Both the position numbers and the translations under genes were made by a program. The notes beneath the pieces are model-generated. The model was not told the origin of the DNA. It did no database searches and saw nothing but the letters and a program-made list of their open reading frames with translations. From NCBI GenBank assembly GCA_904501765.1, contig CAJGCM010000114.1, positions 1-7,095 of the forward strand: a stretch of DNA of 7,095 nucleotides. The letters run 5' to 3'. This stretch comes from an uncultured Clostridia bacterium. Its GTDB lineage: Bacteria > Bacillota > Clostridia > Oscillospirales > CAG-272. This document shows positions 6,794 through 7,095 of the stretch, piece by piece. Every line of letters begins with the position of its first letter. Within the stretch, counting starts at the first letter, position 1.

Positions 6794-7095
6794 ATGAAAG
6801 TAAATCTTAAGAAAATTATGAGCAACATTGAGAAGAAAATCAAAAAGGATTGGCGTAAGCTTCACTTTGATTATTCTCTCGAAAAGGGAGAGGTTGACGT
6901 AACCGCTAACCTTACTCTTAACAACCACGATGATGACATCAGAGTAGTTATTAACGTTTATGACGGCGGTATGGCATTCTTCCGTGCTGTATTTGACAAG
7001 GCTGATATCAACAACGAGCTTCTCGCCCTTCTCAACAAGTTTAACGACGACAACTCCTTCTTCACTGCATTCGTAAGAGAAGACGGATATCTTGA
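6794..7095 (+). CDS. YbjN-like protein, N-terminal part (cut by window end)
   Basis: The frame is open to the last base and gives 100 residues. It starts with a basic helix (MKVNLKKIMSNIEKKIKKDW), then alternating strands around VTANLTLNNHDDDIRVVIN and MAFFRAVFD, then a helix ELLALLNKFNDDNSFFTAF and the beginning of a further strand VREDGYL. The order strand-strand-strand, then helix ending in a LNxFNxxNxFFxA pattern, then a strand with a D-G turn, resembles the YbjN / type III secretion chaperone-like fold. This is a family-level guess from pattern only. Proteins of that fold usually act as small binding or chaperone modules rather than enzymes, which would fit a helper to the complex encoded upstream. 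The gene shares the transcript and has its own strong ribosome binding site. Gene certain, fold moderate, partner unknown. Confidence 0.85.
   Translation, partial: MKVNLKKIMSNIEKKIKKDWRKLHFDYSLEKGEVDVTANLTLNNHDDDIRVVINVYDGGMAFFRAVFDKADINNELLALLNKFNDDNSFFTAFVREDGYL

Noticed and set aside
2..7095. A known anti-phage defence or tellurium-resistance-type system
   Set aside because: An ATPase with membrane proteins of unknown function invites this idea, but I see no nuclease, TerD-type domain, TIR, cyclase or other effector in the window, so the label is not supported.

Overview
The window is a 7.1 kb stretch of a densely packed, one-directional gene cluster. All seven recognisable genes are on the + strand, with gaps of at most about 40 bases. 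Strong AGGAGG-type ribosome binding sites, one TTG start, heavy use of AGA for arginine and CTT for leucine, and moderate GC suggest a Clostridia-type Firmicute, perhaps a gut Ruminococcus/Oscillospiraceae relative. The organism assignment is inference; there is no rRNA or other marker here. No tRNA, rRNA, CRISPR array, insertion sequence, promoter or terminator is visible.

Layout. (1) 2-1147: the 3' part of a large helical membrane protein, here called paralog A. (2) 1144-2784: paralog B, 546 aa, overlapping A by ATGA. (3) 2819-2980: a 53-aa acidic protein missed by ordinary length cut-offs. (4) 2991-3482: a 163-aa protein of unknown function. (5) 3501-5009: an AAA+ ATPase whose whole architecture resembles the cyanobacterial/plastid Ycf46 family, with all ATPase motifs present. 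(6) 5011-6756: paralog C, 581 aa. (7) 6794 to the window end: the N-terminal part of a protein resembling the YbjN / type III secretion chaperone-like fold.

The main observation is that A, B and C are diverged copies of one architecture. Each has an N-terminal coiled-coil region (seen in B and C), a TPR-like helical pair, a long helical middle, a short motif of the form P-[VI]-x-I, a two-helix transmembrane hairpin flanked on both sides by basic residues, and a cytoplasmic C-terminal helical tail of about 45-55 residues. They sit on both sides of the ATPase. A reasonable hypothesis is a membrane-anchored scaffold made of several related subunits, serviced by a hexameric AAA+ ATPase with a tryptophan-containing pore loop, with the two small proteins and the YbjN-like protein as adaptors, substrates or chaperones. 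Nothing in the window says what the assembly does. I do not recognise it as a named system, and calling it a defence, stress or membrane-remodelling system would be speculation.
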